Shown: piece by piece, positions 35,544 to 43,684 of the stretch
How positions within the stretch are numbered: position 1 is the stretch's first letter
Layout: each line of letters opens with the position of its first letter
Source of the DNA: Allomuricauda sp.
GTDB lineage: Bacteria; Bacteroidota; Bacteroidia; Flavobacteriales; Flavobacteriaceae
Direction: 5' to 3'
NCBI GenBank assembly: GCA_030148335.1
Contig: JASBTQ010000005.1
Span: forward strand, 1 to 64,000
Length of the DNA: 64,000 nucleotides
The notes under the pieces: generated by a model
Database searches by the model: none
Seen by the model: the letters and a program-made list of their open reading frames with translations, nothing else
What the model was told of the DNA's origin: nothing
Position numbers and translations under genes: made by a program

Positions 35544-36280
35544 CAGCCCAAGAGTAATTGCGTTAGGATATAGTTCGTTATGATGATGACCACACTCGTC
35601 CAAACAAATGACGTGGTGCTCGCCTTGCCCACTTCCAGCGCTCCTCCCCTCATATAAAAACCATGGAAGGAAGGTACTGTGGCAATGATAAAGGCAAATA
35701 CCACCGATTTGATGAAGGCATATGTAACGTGGAACGAATCAAAATCCAACTGGAGCCCTTTAATGAACTCTCCGCTCGGTGCATAGCCACCAAAAACTGC
35801 TGCTATCCATCCGCCCAATATCCCGACGAACATGGAGATGGCCACGGCAAAAGGATACATCATGGTAGCGATGATCTTTGGAAAAACAAGGTAGTTCAGA
35901 GAGTTTACACCCATCACTTCAAGGGCGTCTATCTGCTCGGTCACCCGCATGGTGCCAATGCTCGATGTGATATAGGATCCCACTTTCCCTGCCATGATGA
36001 TGGAGGTGAAGGTAGGGGCAAATTCCAAGATCACGGACTGTCGTGTGGCAAAGCCGATAAGGCTTTTGGGCAATAGGGGACTGTTCAGGTTGAGGGCCGT
36101 TTGGATGGTGACCACCCCGCCGATGAAGAAGGAAATAAAGACGATGATTCCCATGGACCCATAAATCAGCTCATCTATTTCCTTTAGAATCAATGACTTC
36201 ATGATGGGCCATTTGGTCGGTTTTTTAAATACTTCCCAGACCATGATGAAGTATTTTCCAATCGCTTCTAGATGTTTCAT
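35543..36280 (-). CDS. ABC transporter permease, MlaE/YrbE type
   Basis: The membrane half of the MlaFE-type transporter, 245 residues. It has the conserved LxxTRQSVILEFAPTFTSIIMAGKVGSYITSSIGTMRVTEQIDALEVMGVN segment typical of MlaE, then further hydrophobic helices. Translation is coupled to the ATPase gene by a one-base overlap. The MCE-domain MlaD subunit that should complete the system is not in this window. Confidence 0.93.
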   Translation of the reverse strand: MKHLEAIGKYFIMVWEVFKKPTKWPIMKSLILKEIDELIYGSMGIIVFISFFIGGVVTIQTALNLNSPLLPKSLIGFATRQSVILEFAPTFTSIIMAGKVGSYITSSIGTMRVTEQIDALEVMGVNSLNYLVFPKIIATMMYPFAVAISMFVGILGGWIAAVFGGYAPSGEFIKGLQLDFDSFHVTYAFIKSVVFAFIIATVPSFHGFYMRGGALEVGKASTTSFVWTSVVIIITNYILTQLLLG

Positions 36281-36367
36281 GTGCTCGATATGGGCTTGAG
36301 GTGATAAAAATAAGAATATTGTTGGGCATTTAACCTTGATTTAAACTTTTTAAAGATGATAATTGAA

Positions 36368-36375
36368 TAGCTTTG
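36368..36375 (+). promoter_or_regulatory. -7 promoter box of pafA
   Basis: TAGCTTTG is an exact TAnnTTTG match 24 nt before the pafA ATG. No clear -33. I looked for, but did not find, an obvious Pho box. Confidence 0.45.
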
Positions 36376-36399
36376 CCCTTGTTTGATTAAATCCACACC

Positions 36400-38073
36400 A
36401 TGAAAAAGACCAACCTCGTTTTATTGCTTTTAGTAGTGTTCATGACCAGTTTATCCTATGGTCAGCGCAAAAAGAATAATGATGTCGAAGAACAGCCCAA
36501 GCCTATAGCCCATTCGCCCAAATTGGTAGTGGGGATTGTAGTGGACCAAATGCGCTACGACTACCTTACCCGTTTCTGGACACAATATGGCGAAGGCGGC
36601 TTCAAAAGGTTGGTGAACCAAGGATTCAATTGCAAAAACCATCACTATAACTATGCGCCGACAAGCACAGGCCCGGGCCATGCATCGGTCTATACGGGAA
36701 CAACGCCTGCCACACACGGTATCATTGGCAATGATTGGTACGATAAAGAAACGGGCACCGATGTGTACTGTGCCGGGGATGATGGCTATACCTCTGTGGG
36801 GACCACTTCCGATGCTGGGCAAATGTCCCCCCACCGGATGCTCAGCACTACCGTTACCGATGAGTTGCGGATGCATACCCAAAAAAGGGGCAAGGTGATT
36901 GGAGTGGCCCTGAAGGATAGGGGTGCCATACTTCCTGCGGGCCATGCGGCAAATGCTGCCTATTGGTTTGAAGGAGGCGCAGCGGGCAACTGGATTACCA
37001 GTTCCTATTATATGGATGCACTGCCACAATGGGTGGTTAATTTTAACAATTCAGACGCTGTGGAAGCCTATAAAAAACCATGGAATACACTGAAACCTAT
37101 CGAAACCTATGTGCAGAGTGGTACCGACGCCAACACCTATGAAGGAATGTTCAAAGGGGAGACCACCTCATCCTTTCCCCATGACCTACCTGCTTTGTGG
37201 GAGGCCAACGGACAGTTTGGTCTGTTGCGAAGTACGCCTTATGGTAACAGTATGACCGCTGATTTTGCTTTGGCAGCCTTGGAAGGGGAGGATTTGGGAG
37301 TTGATACCATTACCGATTTTTTGGCGGTAAGCTTTTCCAGTACCGATTATGTGGGCCACTTTTTTGGGGTGAATTCCAAGGAAATTGAGGATACGTACAT
37401 ACGGTTGGACCAAGATTTGGCCCGTTTTTTTGCTGCTTTGGACGAAAAGGTGGGCGAGGGCGAGTACACGGTTTTTCTTACGGCCGACCATGCTGCCATC
37501 GATGTGCCTGCTTATTTGAAGGATTCAAAGATACCAGCGGGATATTTGGATATGAAAGGGCTGCAGGCCAAGTTTGCAGAATTCCTGAAATATAAATACG
37601 GGACTACCGATGTGGTAAAGGACCTCTCCAACCATCAACTTTTTCTGGACCATAAGATTTTGGCCAATTTGGATATCGACCTAAAAGAGGCCCAAGAGGA
37701 TATTGCAAAGGAGCTTTTGGGCTATGAGGGCATTGGTCAGGTCTATACGGGTCATCAAATGTGGGTGAACAATTATACCAAGGGCATCCCCTATATTTTA
37801 CAGAACGGCTACAACCAAAAACGGTCGGGAGATGTGCTCATCGTGCCCAATCCAGGGTTCATTTATTCAAGTGGCAGAACAGGTTCCACGCACGGTTCCC
37901 CTCAGGTGTATGACACACATGTGCCTTTATTGCTCTACGGAAAGGGTATAAAACAAGGAAGTACAGTGAACCGTACCGAGATTCCGGACATTGCTCCTAC
38001 CATTTCGGCCTTGTTGGGCATTGCGTTCCCAAGCGGAACTACGGGCAGGCCCATTGGGGAGGTGTTGGAATGA
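36400..38073 (+). CDS. pafA: PafA-type alkaline phosphatase
   Basis: A secreted, calcium-tolerant phosphomonoesterase that supplies phosphate from organic phosphorus. The 557-residue protein has a signal peptide (to about residue 21, SLSYGQ). Its alkaline-phosphatase-superfamily metal site is Asp49 in VVDQMRYDY, nucleophile region Thr88/Thr90 in APTSTGPGH, Asp/His in SSTDYVGH, Asp/His in TADHAA, and His in STHGSP. Asn111 and Lys172/Arg174 in LKDRGAI match the phosphate-binding residues that distinguish PafA from phosphodiesterases. It converges on the MopE-repeat gene 11 bp away. Confidence 0.94.
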   Translation: MKKTNLVLLLLVVFMTSLSYGQRKKNNDVEEQPKPIAHSPKLVVGIVVDQMRYDYLTRFWTQYGEGGFKRLVNQGFNCKNHHYNYAPTSTGPGHASVYTGTTPATHGIIGNDWYDKETGTDVYCAGDDGYTSVGTTSDAGQMSPHRMLSTTVTDELRMHTQKRGKVIGVALKDRGAILPAGHAANAAYWFEGGAAGNWITSSYYMDALPQWVVNFNNSDAVEAYKKPWNTLKPIETYVQSGTDANTYEGMFKGETTSSFPHDLPALWEANGQFGLLRSTPYGNSMTADFALAALEGEDLGVDTITDFLAVSFSSTDYVGHFFGVNSKEIEDTYIRLDQDLARFFAALDEKVGEGEYTVFLTADHAAIDVPAYLKDSKIPAGYLDMKGLQAKFAEFLKYKYGTTDVVKDLSNHQLFLDHKILANLDIDLKEAQEDIAKELLGYEGIGQVYTGHQMWVNNYTKGIPYILQNGYNQKRSGDVLIVPNPGFIYSSGRTGSTHGSPQVYDTHVPLLLYGKGIKQGSTVNRTEIPDIAPTISALLGIAFPSGTTGRPIGEVLE

Positions 38074-38084
38074 GAGCGTCTCTC

Positions 38085-40442
38085 TTATCTTGAGATGATT
38101 ATTTTTTTTCTGATGACTTGTCTTAAAGAGGGTTCCGAATAAATCAATACATAGGTTCCACTGGAAAGATGATCAATCGCCAGTACTTTATGATTTTTCT
38201 CGCTCAAGACCAACCTTCCATTGATGTCAAAAAGTTTAATCAGAAAATCTGAATCATTGTCTTTTTTGATAAATATTTGATCTCTTGCAGGGTTGGGATA
38301 AATGATTACTCCATAATTAATTTCTGGTTCTGGTTCTGGTTCTGGTTCAGAGGTAGGTGTGGTCTCCAATATTCCGTCGCAGTTTTCATCAACTTCATTA
38401 TCGGGTATTTCATCAGCTGAAGGGTTCACGTTGGGGTCGCTCTCGTCACAGTCATCCACATTGGCAAATCCGTCTTGGTCAAGGTCATCGTCAAGAGTGG
38501 CGGGATTGCAGTCCTCATCAATACCATTATATGGTATCTCGGCGGAATTTGGATTGATGTTGGGGTCGTTGTCGTTGCAGTCATCCACATTGGCAAATCC
38601 GTCCTGGTCAAGGTCATCGTCAAGAGTGGCGGGATTGCAGTCCTCATCAATACCATTATATGGTATCTCGGCGGAATTTGGATTGATGTTGGGGTTGTTG
38701 TCATCACAGTCATCCGCATTGTTGAACCCATCCTGATCAAGGTCGTCGTCCAAAGTAGCGGGGTCGCAGTCCTCATCGCTGCCATTGTAGGCAATCTCCA
38801 CGGCATTTGGGTTGATGTTCGGGTCGTTGTCATCACAGTCATCCGCATTGGCATATCCATCCTGATCAAGGTCATCATCCAGAGTGGCGGGGTCACAGTC
38901 TTCATCGATGCCGTTGTATGGTATTTCCAAGGCATTCGGGTTGATATTGGGGTCATTGTCATCACAATCATCCGCATCGGCAAATCCATCTTGGTCAAGG
39001 TCGTCGTCCAAGGTTGAAGGATCGCAGTCCTCATCGATACCGTTGTATGCAATTTCAATGGCACTGGGGTTGATGCCAGGGTCGCTGTCGTCACAATCGT
39101 CCGTATTGGCATATCCATCTTGGTCAAGGTCATCGTCCAGAGTAGCAGGGTTGCAGTCCTCATCGATGCCATTGTAGGCAATCTCCACGGCATTTGGGTT
39201 GATGTTCGGGTCGCTGTCGTCACAATCATCTGCATCAGCAAAACCGTCTTGATCAAGATCATCGTCAAGTGTGGCGGGATTGCAGTCCTCATCGATGCCA
39301 TTGTAGGCAATCTCCACGACACCGGGATTGATATTGGGGTCATTGTCATCACAATCATTTGCATTGGCAAAACCGTCCTGGTCAAGGTCGTCGTCCAAGG
39401 TTGAAGGATCACAGTCCTCGTCGATGCCATTATGGAGTATTTCTATAGCATTTGGATTGATATTGGCGTCGTAATCGTTACAATCCTGTTCGGAAGTAAA
39501 TCCGTCTTGATCAAAATCTATCACCCCAATGCCATAATGTAGACTCAAGTATTGGGTTAAAGTGAGGGTCAGGGCATCTACAAAAAGCGCTCTATCTGCG
39601 GGGTCGAAACGCACATCATGGTTGACTTCAATTTGAATCCCATCAATTTCACCAACATTTAATCGGGACCCATGTATCCAAACGTTGTAACCGCCATTGT
39701 AATAATCCTCGTTCGGATTGGGATAAGGGTTCACGGAACTTGGAACTGTCGGATAACCTTTTTCATGGAGCAAGGTTCCAAAACTATAAGGTCCCTTCAG
39801 TAGTTCCACATGCGTCAGTCCACCCTGATTATCGTTGATCAAAGTCCGGATACTGTTTTTGTTGATATAGGCGTTGGTGTTCAAGGTGGCATCCGAAAGC
39901 CGAAGTTCATCCCCTGTCAATGTGTAGCCCAGTTCAACTCTTTCAATGGCATGCGCATGTCCATGAAGGTCCAAGAAAAGGCCACGCCCAAAGTTTTGGA
40001 TGATATCTACTTTCGCAGATTCTATATAACCGTGGTAATTGTCAAAAGCCAATTCTACGGTAGGGTTGCCATTCGCTGCTTCGGGCTTTTCGCGGTTTGC
40101 ATCAAATTTTGCCCGGGAGAGCCTGTTGATGATGACATAAGGGTAGAAACCGGTTTCATTAAAATAGGCCTGGGCAATGGCCCTTCCCATGGACTGGGTA
40201 TGGGTGTCATTGCCAGTGATGCAGCCCATGCAGTTCCTGTCGGGGATTATGTTGGGGTTCATATCCCCATCATGTGGAATGGAAATGATAATAGGATGGT
40301 TCCCATAAATGTATTCCACATAACCTGTATTGTCGAAATCGGATTCACCAGGTTGCTGTGCCATGACCCAATTGGACAACATGCCAAGGACAAGTGTGTA
40401 AAACAGTGACGAAGGGGAAAAAGGATATGTTTTCATTTGCAT
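38085..40442 (-). CDS. secreted N-formylglutamate-amidohydrolase-like protein with nine MopE repeats and T9SS tail
   Basis: A large exported protein of 785 residues. The signal peptide ends near NWVMAQ. Residues ~40-305 resemble N-formylglutamate amidohydrolases (IISIPHDGD, VIINRLSRAKFDANR, LFLDLHGHAH). Next come nine 43-residue MopE-type repeats with pattern DQDGFxxxDDCDDxDPxINPxxxEIxYNGIDEDCxPxTLDDDL, acidic and Cys-bearing, probably binding metal. A Pro-Glu linker leads to a T9SS type-A sorting domain (YPNPARDQIFI...FDINGRLV...LSSGTYVLIY). It is thus surface-exposed or released. The last repeats are nearly identical in DNA, which suggests recent expansion. Confidence 0.85.
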   Translation of the reverse strand: MQMKTYPFSPSSLFYTLVLGMLSNWVMAQQPGESDFDNTGYVEYIYGNHPIIISIPHDGDMNPNIIPDRNCMGCITGNDTHTQSMGRAIAQAYFNETGFYPYVIINRLSRAKFDANREKPEAANGNPTVELAFDNYHGYIESAKVDIIQNFGRGLFLDLHGHAHAIERVELGYTLTGDELRLSDATLNTNAYINKNSIRTLINDNQGGLTHVELLKGPYSFGTLLHEKGYPTVPSSVNPYPNPNEDYYNGGYNVWIHGSRLNVGEIDGIQIEVNHDVRFDPADRALFVDALTLTLTQYLSLHYGIGVIDFDQDGFTSEQDCNDYDANINPNAIEILHNGIDEDCDPSTLDDDLDQDGFANANDCDDNDPNINPGVVEIAYNGIDEDCNPATLDDDLDQDGFADADDCDDSDPNINPNAVEIAYNGIDEDCNPATLDDDLDQDGYANTDDCDDSDPGINPSAIEIAYNGIDEDCDPSTLDDDLDQDGFADADDCDDNDPNINPNALEIPYNGIDEDCDPATLDDDLDQDGYANADDCDDNDPNINPNAVEIAYNGSDEDCDPATLDDDLDQDGFNNADDCDDNNPNINPNSAEIPYNGIDEDCNPATLDDDLDQDGFANVDDCNDNDPNINPNSAEIPYNGIDEDCNPATLDDDLDQDGFANVDDCDESDPNVNPSADEIPDNEVDENCDGILETTPTSEPEPEPEPEINYGVIIYPNPARDQIFIKKDNDSDFLIKLFDINGRLVLSEKNHKVLAIDHLSSGTYVLIYSEPSLRQVIRKKIIISR
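38368..39520 (-). repeat. nine 129-bp tandem coding repeats (MopE type)
   Basis: The repeat block of the gene above. The period is 129 bp, exactly 43 codons. Copies seven and eight (about 38471-38728) are almost identical over the full unit, whereas outer copies have diverged. Copy number may vary between strains by slippage or recombination. It is not a CRISPR array: there are no unique spacers and the frame is kept. Confidence 0.95.
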
Positions 40443-40648
40443 AACCGTTTTGCGGCCCTTCCCTGATAATCATATCAGGTACGGTTGCCATGGATACGGG
40501 TTATGCTACATGCACAATAAAGATAAAAAACTTGATTATCGGATTGGCGTTGAATTGATGGATGCCCCTTTCCAATTGACGGATTGATTTTTGTTGGAAA
40601 CTTTGTAGGACAATCAATACGATATGGGCTGTAAATACGTGTAAAATC

Positions 40649-41491
40649 CTATATTTTGGACCAAATTCCCCTCCAACGGTATTTCCGGATAAACTTTCCC
40701 TCTGCCTTGGAAATATAGAAAGGTTTTTGTTGGAAGTATGCTTTTAGGAAACCCAGAATAGTTTGAATGTACAAACTTGGACTCTTGGCCTGCCATGCCA
40801 TTTTAAGGGCAGCTATTTTGGTCAGAACAATGCCGTAACGCATTTTGTAGAGCGCTGTTCCCTTGGCCTGATGGTTCTTGGAGCTGTACCCATGTCCGGT
40901 AGGGCGGAGATGCTTGACCTTCAGGTCTGGAACGGTCTGTGTCTCAAAACCGTGGTATTTGGCCAATAGAGTGTCCACAGTGTCCCATCCCACTCCAGGT
41001 CGCAATCCTCCAATTTTATTGAAACAGGCCTTATGGTAGAGTTTAATGGGGCCACGGACATGGGTCTTGTCGGCAATGTTTTCATAAACCCAGTCACTGT
41101 CTTTTTGGATAAAGAGCAGGCCAGAACACATCCCCAGTTTCCAATTGGCCTGGAACAAGTTTACCATGCTTTCAAAATAATTGGGGGGAAGGATGATGTC
41201 TGCATCAAACTTTCCGATGAGATCAAATTCAGCGGTGTGCTGCAAGCCAAAATTGAAGGTGTCCACAACTTTCTTACCGGGGATATGCTCATCCGCAGAG
41301 GTTCGTTGGAACACCTTGATCCATGGGAATTGCTGGGCAAAGCCCTGGGCGATTGCAAAAGTGGCATCTGAAGAGTTGTCGTCCACCACAATCACCTCAT
41401 CGGGCAAACGGGTCTGGCCCACAAAGGAATCCAGACAATCCTTCAAATAAGCTGCCTCATTGTGCGCGGGAATGACAATGCTGATCCACAT
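40649..41491 (-). CDS. family 2 glycosyltransferase
   Basis: A GT-A fold glycosyltransferase of 280 residues for surface glycan synthesis. It starts SIVIPAHNEAAYLKDCLDS and has VVDDNSSDAT, the metal-binding GKFDADI (a DxD motif), and a downstream WDTVDTLLAKYHGF with acidic catalytic residues. There is no strong membrane helix; a basic C-terminus (KFIRKYRWRG) may attach it to the membrane. It shares an identical 34-bp upstream leader with the methyltransferase gene behind it. Sugar donor and acceptor unknown. Confidence 0.92.
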   Translation of the reverse strand: MWISIVIPAHNEAAYLKDCLDSFVGQTRLPDEVIVVDDNSSDATFAIAQGFAQQFPWIKVFQRTSADEHIPGKKVVDTFNFGLQHTAEFDLIGKFDADIILPPNYFESMVNLFQANWKLGMCSGLLFIQKDSDWVYENIADKTHVRGPIKLYHKACFNKIGGLRPGVGWDTVDTLLAKYHGFETQTVPDLKVKHLRPTGHGYSSKNHQAKGTALYKMRYGIVLTKIAALKMAWQAKSPSLYIQTILGFLKAYFQQKPFYISKAEGKFIRKYRWRGIWSKI

Positions 41492-41492
41492 T

Positions 41493-41766
41493 CGCTAAAA
41501 TTCCAAAAAACAAACCACAAATCCCAAAGAAGTTAGTGGGTTATTTTGTTATTGGGTTCCTGCTTCTTAGTTTGACACAAATCCCACGAATTGGCACGAA
41601 TCTATTTTAAATTGAGTTTAATGCTTGAACCTGGGGTTTTGTTGTTCGGAATCTTGGAGCCCTGTTTCTTGGTTTGATACGCCCGCCTGCCACGGGTGGG
41701 AATTTCATGAACATGTAAAATTGAACTTGGGCCTTGGACTTGAAACTTGAACTTCAGTTTGTTGAT
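41493..41766. repeat. dispersed intergenic repeat, copy A
   Basis: A non-coding gap. A 34-nt block at 41493-41526, adjoining the glycosyltransferase start, is identical to 42287-42320 before the methyltransferase. The rest shares weaker strings with that copy: a GTTAGTGGGTTATTTTGTT-like stretch, a GC-rich CGCCCGCCTGCCACGGG segment, and TTGAACTTG-type runs. Confidence 0.8.
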
Positions 41767-42285
41767 CTATCTTTCTGCGTACACAATATAGTATCGGTCG
41801 GTGAAATACCGCAACAAAGGGCGGATTCCAATCTTTTTGGCGGGATTGGTCCATTTTGCTGAATCCCTTATGGTCCATCCGGCCTTTTCCAACAACCAAT
41901 CGAATTGCCAGTCCTCAAATTCATGGTAGTGCCTGTCCCAAAGGTCGGTCTTGCTCCGATAAGCCGGGGAGAACCAAAGCCGCATGGGAATACTGGCCAC
42001 CAATTTATTGGCCTTGATCTCTTTTAGCACATTGTACGGGGCCACCATGTGTTCAAAGATTTCAAAAGCGGTCACCACACTGGCATTGGATCGGGAAACG
42101 GCTTCATAATCCACATCCAGATCTTCACCTTTCGTGTTTTCCACTTGGTATCCATTTGCCCTCATGATTTCTGAAAAAGGATTTTCGACTCCTAGGTCCA
42201 ATATGGATTCCGAAGTGCCAATGTGCTTTTGCAAAAACGCCAAGGTATGCCTGTAGCGTTTGTTGGGAAAGTTGTTCTCGTACAT
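41767..42285 (-). CDS. class I SAM-dependent methyltransferase, short
   Basis: A 172-residue putative methyltransferase. It has a weak SAM motif I, SILDLGVENPFSE, instead of the usual E/DxGxGxG, then VTAFEIFEHM (motif near the SAM ribose acid and the DxFEH-type loop) and VLKEIKANKLVASIPMRLWF. The protein is shorter than most class I enzymes and motif I has only one glycine, so activity is uncertain. Neighbours (glycosyltransferase, KAS III) suggest a role in surface glycan or lipid modification. Confidence 0.75.
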   Translation of the reverse strand: MYENNFPNKRYRHTLAFLQKHIGTSESILDLGVENPFSEIMRANGYQVENTKGEDLDVDYEAVSRSNASVVTAFEIFEHMVAPYNVLKEIKANKLVASIPMRLWFSPAYRSKTDLWDRHYHEFEDWQFDWLLEKAGWTIRDSAKWTNPAKKIGIRPLLRYFTDRYYIVYAER

Positions 42286-42286
42286 G

Positions 42287-42461
42287 CGCTAAAATTCCAA
42301 AAAACAAACCACAAATCCCAATTAAGTTGCTGGGTTATTTAGTTGTTCAGTTATTTGGTTCTTGTTTCAAGTATCCAATGTCTTCATATGGCACGCCCGC
42401 CTGTCGTAGGCAGGAGTTCCATGAATCTTTTGAAATTGAACTTGATTCTTGAACTTGTTGT
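42287..42461. repeat. dispersed intergenic repeat, copy B
   Basis: Begins with the 34-nt block identical to copy A, immediately upstream of the methyltransferase ATG. It contains GCCCGCCTGTCGTAGGCAGG and TTGAACTTG strings. No coding capacity. Confidence 0.8.
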
Positions 42462-43520
42462 TTAGTATCGATAAACAATTGCATTGACGTTCATTCCCGC
42501 ACCGACACTGGCAAAGATGACCACATCACCCTTGTTCAGTTGATGCTCTGGAAGTTCGCCCTTCAATACCAGATCGTAGAGTGTTGGAATGGTGGCGACG
42601 GAACTATTGCCCAGTTTGTGGATGCTCATGGGCATCACATCTTTGGGAACTTCTTTTCCATAAATGCGATAAAATCGGTTGATGATGGCCTCGTCCATTT
42701 TTTCATTGGCCTGGTGGATGAATATTTTTTTTACATCATCAATGGCCACACCGCTGTCGTCCAAACAAGCTGCCATCGCTTTGGGCACGTTGATACAGGC
42801 AAATTCGTAGATTTTGCGCCCCAGCATTTTAATATATCGGGTATCCTTGCAGCCCTCGGCGCTGTTGGTCTTGTCAAAATAGAGATAGTAGGCCTCTTCT
42901 CCTGCATAAGTGACAGAGTCGTGTGCTAAAATTTCACCTGAACTCTCTGTTGATTCTATGATGGCCGCCCCGGCACCATCGGAAAAGATCATACTGTCAC
43001 GATCATAGGGGTCCACCACCCGCGAAAGTGTTTCGCCACCGATTACCAAGCATTTTTTTGCCATGCCGCTTTTGATGAACGCCGAAGCTTGTATAACCCC
43101 TTCAATCCATCCTGGACAACCAAAAATAAGATCGTATGCCACACATTTAGGGTTTTTTATCTGCAAAAGATGTTTTACCCGTGTTGCAAGGCTTGGCAAG
43201 GTGTCGCCTTGGACTTTGCCAAGGGTCATATCGCCGAAATTATGGGCGAAAATGATATAGTCCAACTCCTCTTTATCGATTCCAGCGTCGGCAATGGCCT
43301 TTTCTGCGGCCAAATACCCTATATCCGATGTCTTGAACTCGGGCTCTGCATATCTTCGTTCAGCAATTCCAGTGATGGCCTTGAACTTCTCAATGATCAC
43401 CGAATTTTCCTGTTCGATCTTGCTTCCATCAACACCCAAGAACTTGTGCTGCAAAAAAGCTTCATTTTTGGTGATGATGGATGGGATATAGCTGCCCGCT
43501 CCCGTAATACCGATTTTCAT
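42462..43520 (-). CDS. 3-oxoacyl-ACP synthase III family protein
   Basis: A thiolase-fold condensing enzyme of 352 residues. The KAS III triad is Cys135 in IFGCPGW, His269 in FIHQAN and Asn305 in KLGNSSVAT. Further signatures are SDGAGAAI and ASVGAGMN. It is longer than housekeeping FabH (~320) and is not beside other fatty-acid genes, so it may prime a specialised lipid or head-group pathway. The primer cannot be predicted. It is first of a leftward group with the methyltransferase and glycosyltransferase, though intergenic repeats separate them. Confidence 0.9.
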   Translation of the reverse strand: MKIGITGAGSYIPSIITKNEAFLQHKFLGVDGSKIEQENSVIIEKFKAITGIAERRYAEPEFKTSDIGYLAAEKAIADAGIDKEELDYIIFAHNFGDMTLGKVQGDTLPSLATRVKHLLQIKNPKCVAYDLIFGCPGWIEGVIQASAFIKSGMAKKCLVIGGETLSRVVDPYDRDSMIFSDGAGAAIIESTESSGEILAHDSVTYAGEEAYYLYFDKTNSAEGCKDTRYIKMLGRKIYEFACINVPKAMAACLDDSGVAIDDVKKIFIHQANEKMDEAIINRFYRIYGKEVPKDVMPMSIHKLGNSSVATIPTLYDLVLKGELPEHQLNKGDVVIFASVGAGMNVNAIVYRY

Positions 43521-43625
43521 ATCGAGGTTGTTTGGTACTTAAAGGTAAGTTATTCAGAATTCATTGTTATGCATGCATAATAAATTGTACAATGCTCAAC
43601 AAACCTTCCAATATGTCACAGAAAG

Positions 43626-43664
43626 AAAAAAGCCTTGACTAGTAATTTGTGCCAAGGCTTTTTA
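43626..43664 (-). terminator. intrinsic terminator of gcvP
   Basis: AAAAAGCCTTG (43627-43637) and CAAGGCTTTTT (43653-43663) form an 11-bp stem with a 15-nt loop, flanked by A/T runs in both directions. On the minus strand it lies ~20 bp after the gcvP stop. Confidence 0.85.
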
Positions 43665-43684
43665 TGTGGGTTTATAAGGATTTG

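Noticed and set aside
38426..39430. Long alternative frames on both strands across the MopE repeat block (Met/Thr-rich or Val/Ile-rich)
   Set aside because: They come from the 129-bp tandem repeat being free of stops in several frames. Only the Asp-rich frame continues into a signal peptide at one end and a T9SS domain at the other.
38368..39520. Regularly spaced repeats that could suggest a CRISPR array
   Set aside because: Units are 129 bp, in frame, similar over their whole length with no unique spacers, and encode protein repeats. No cas genes are present.
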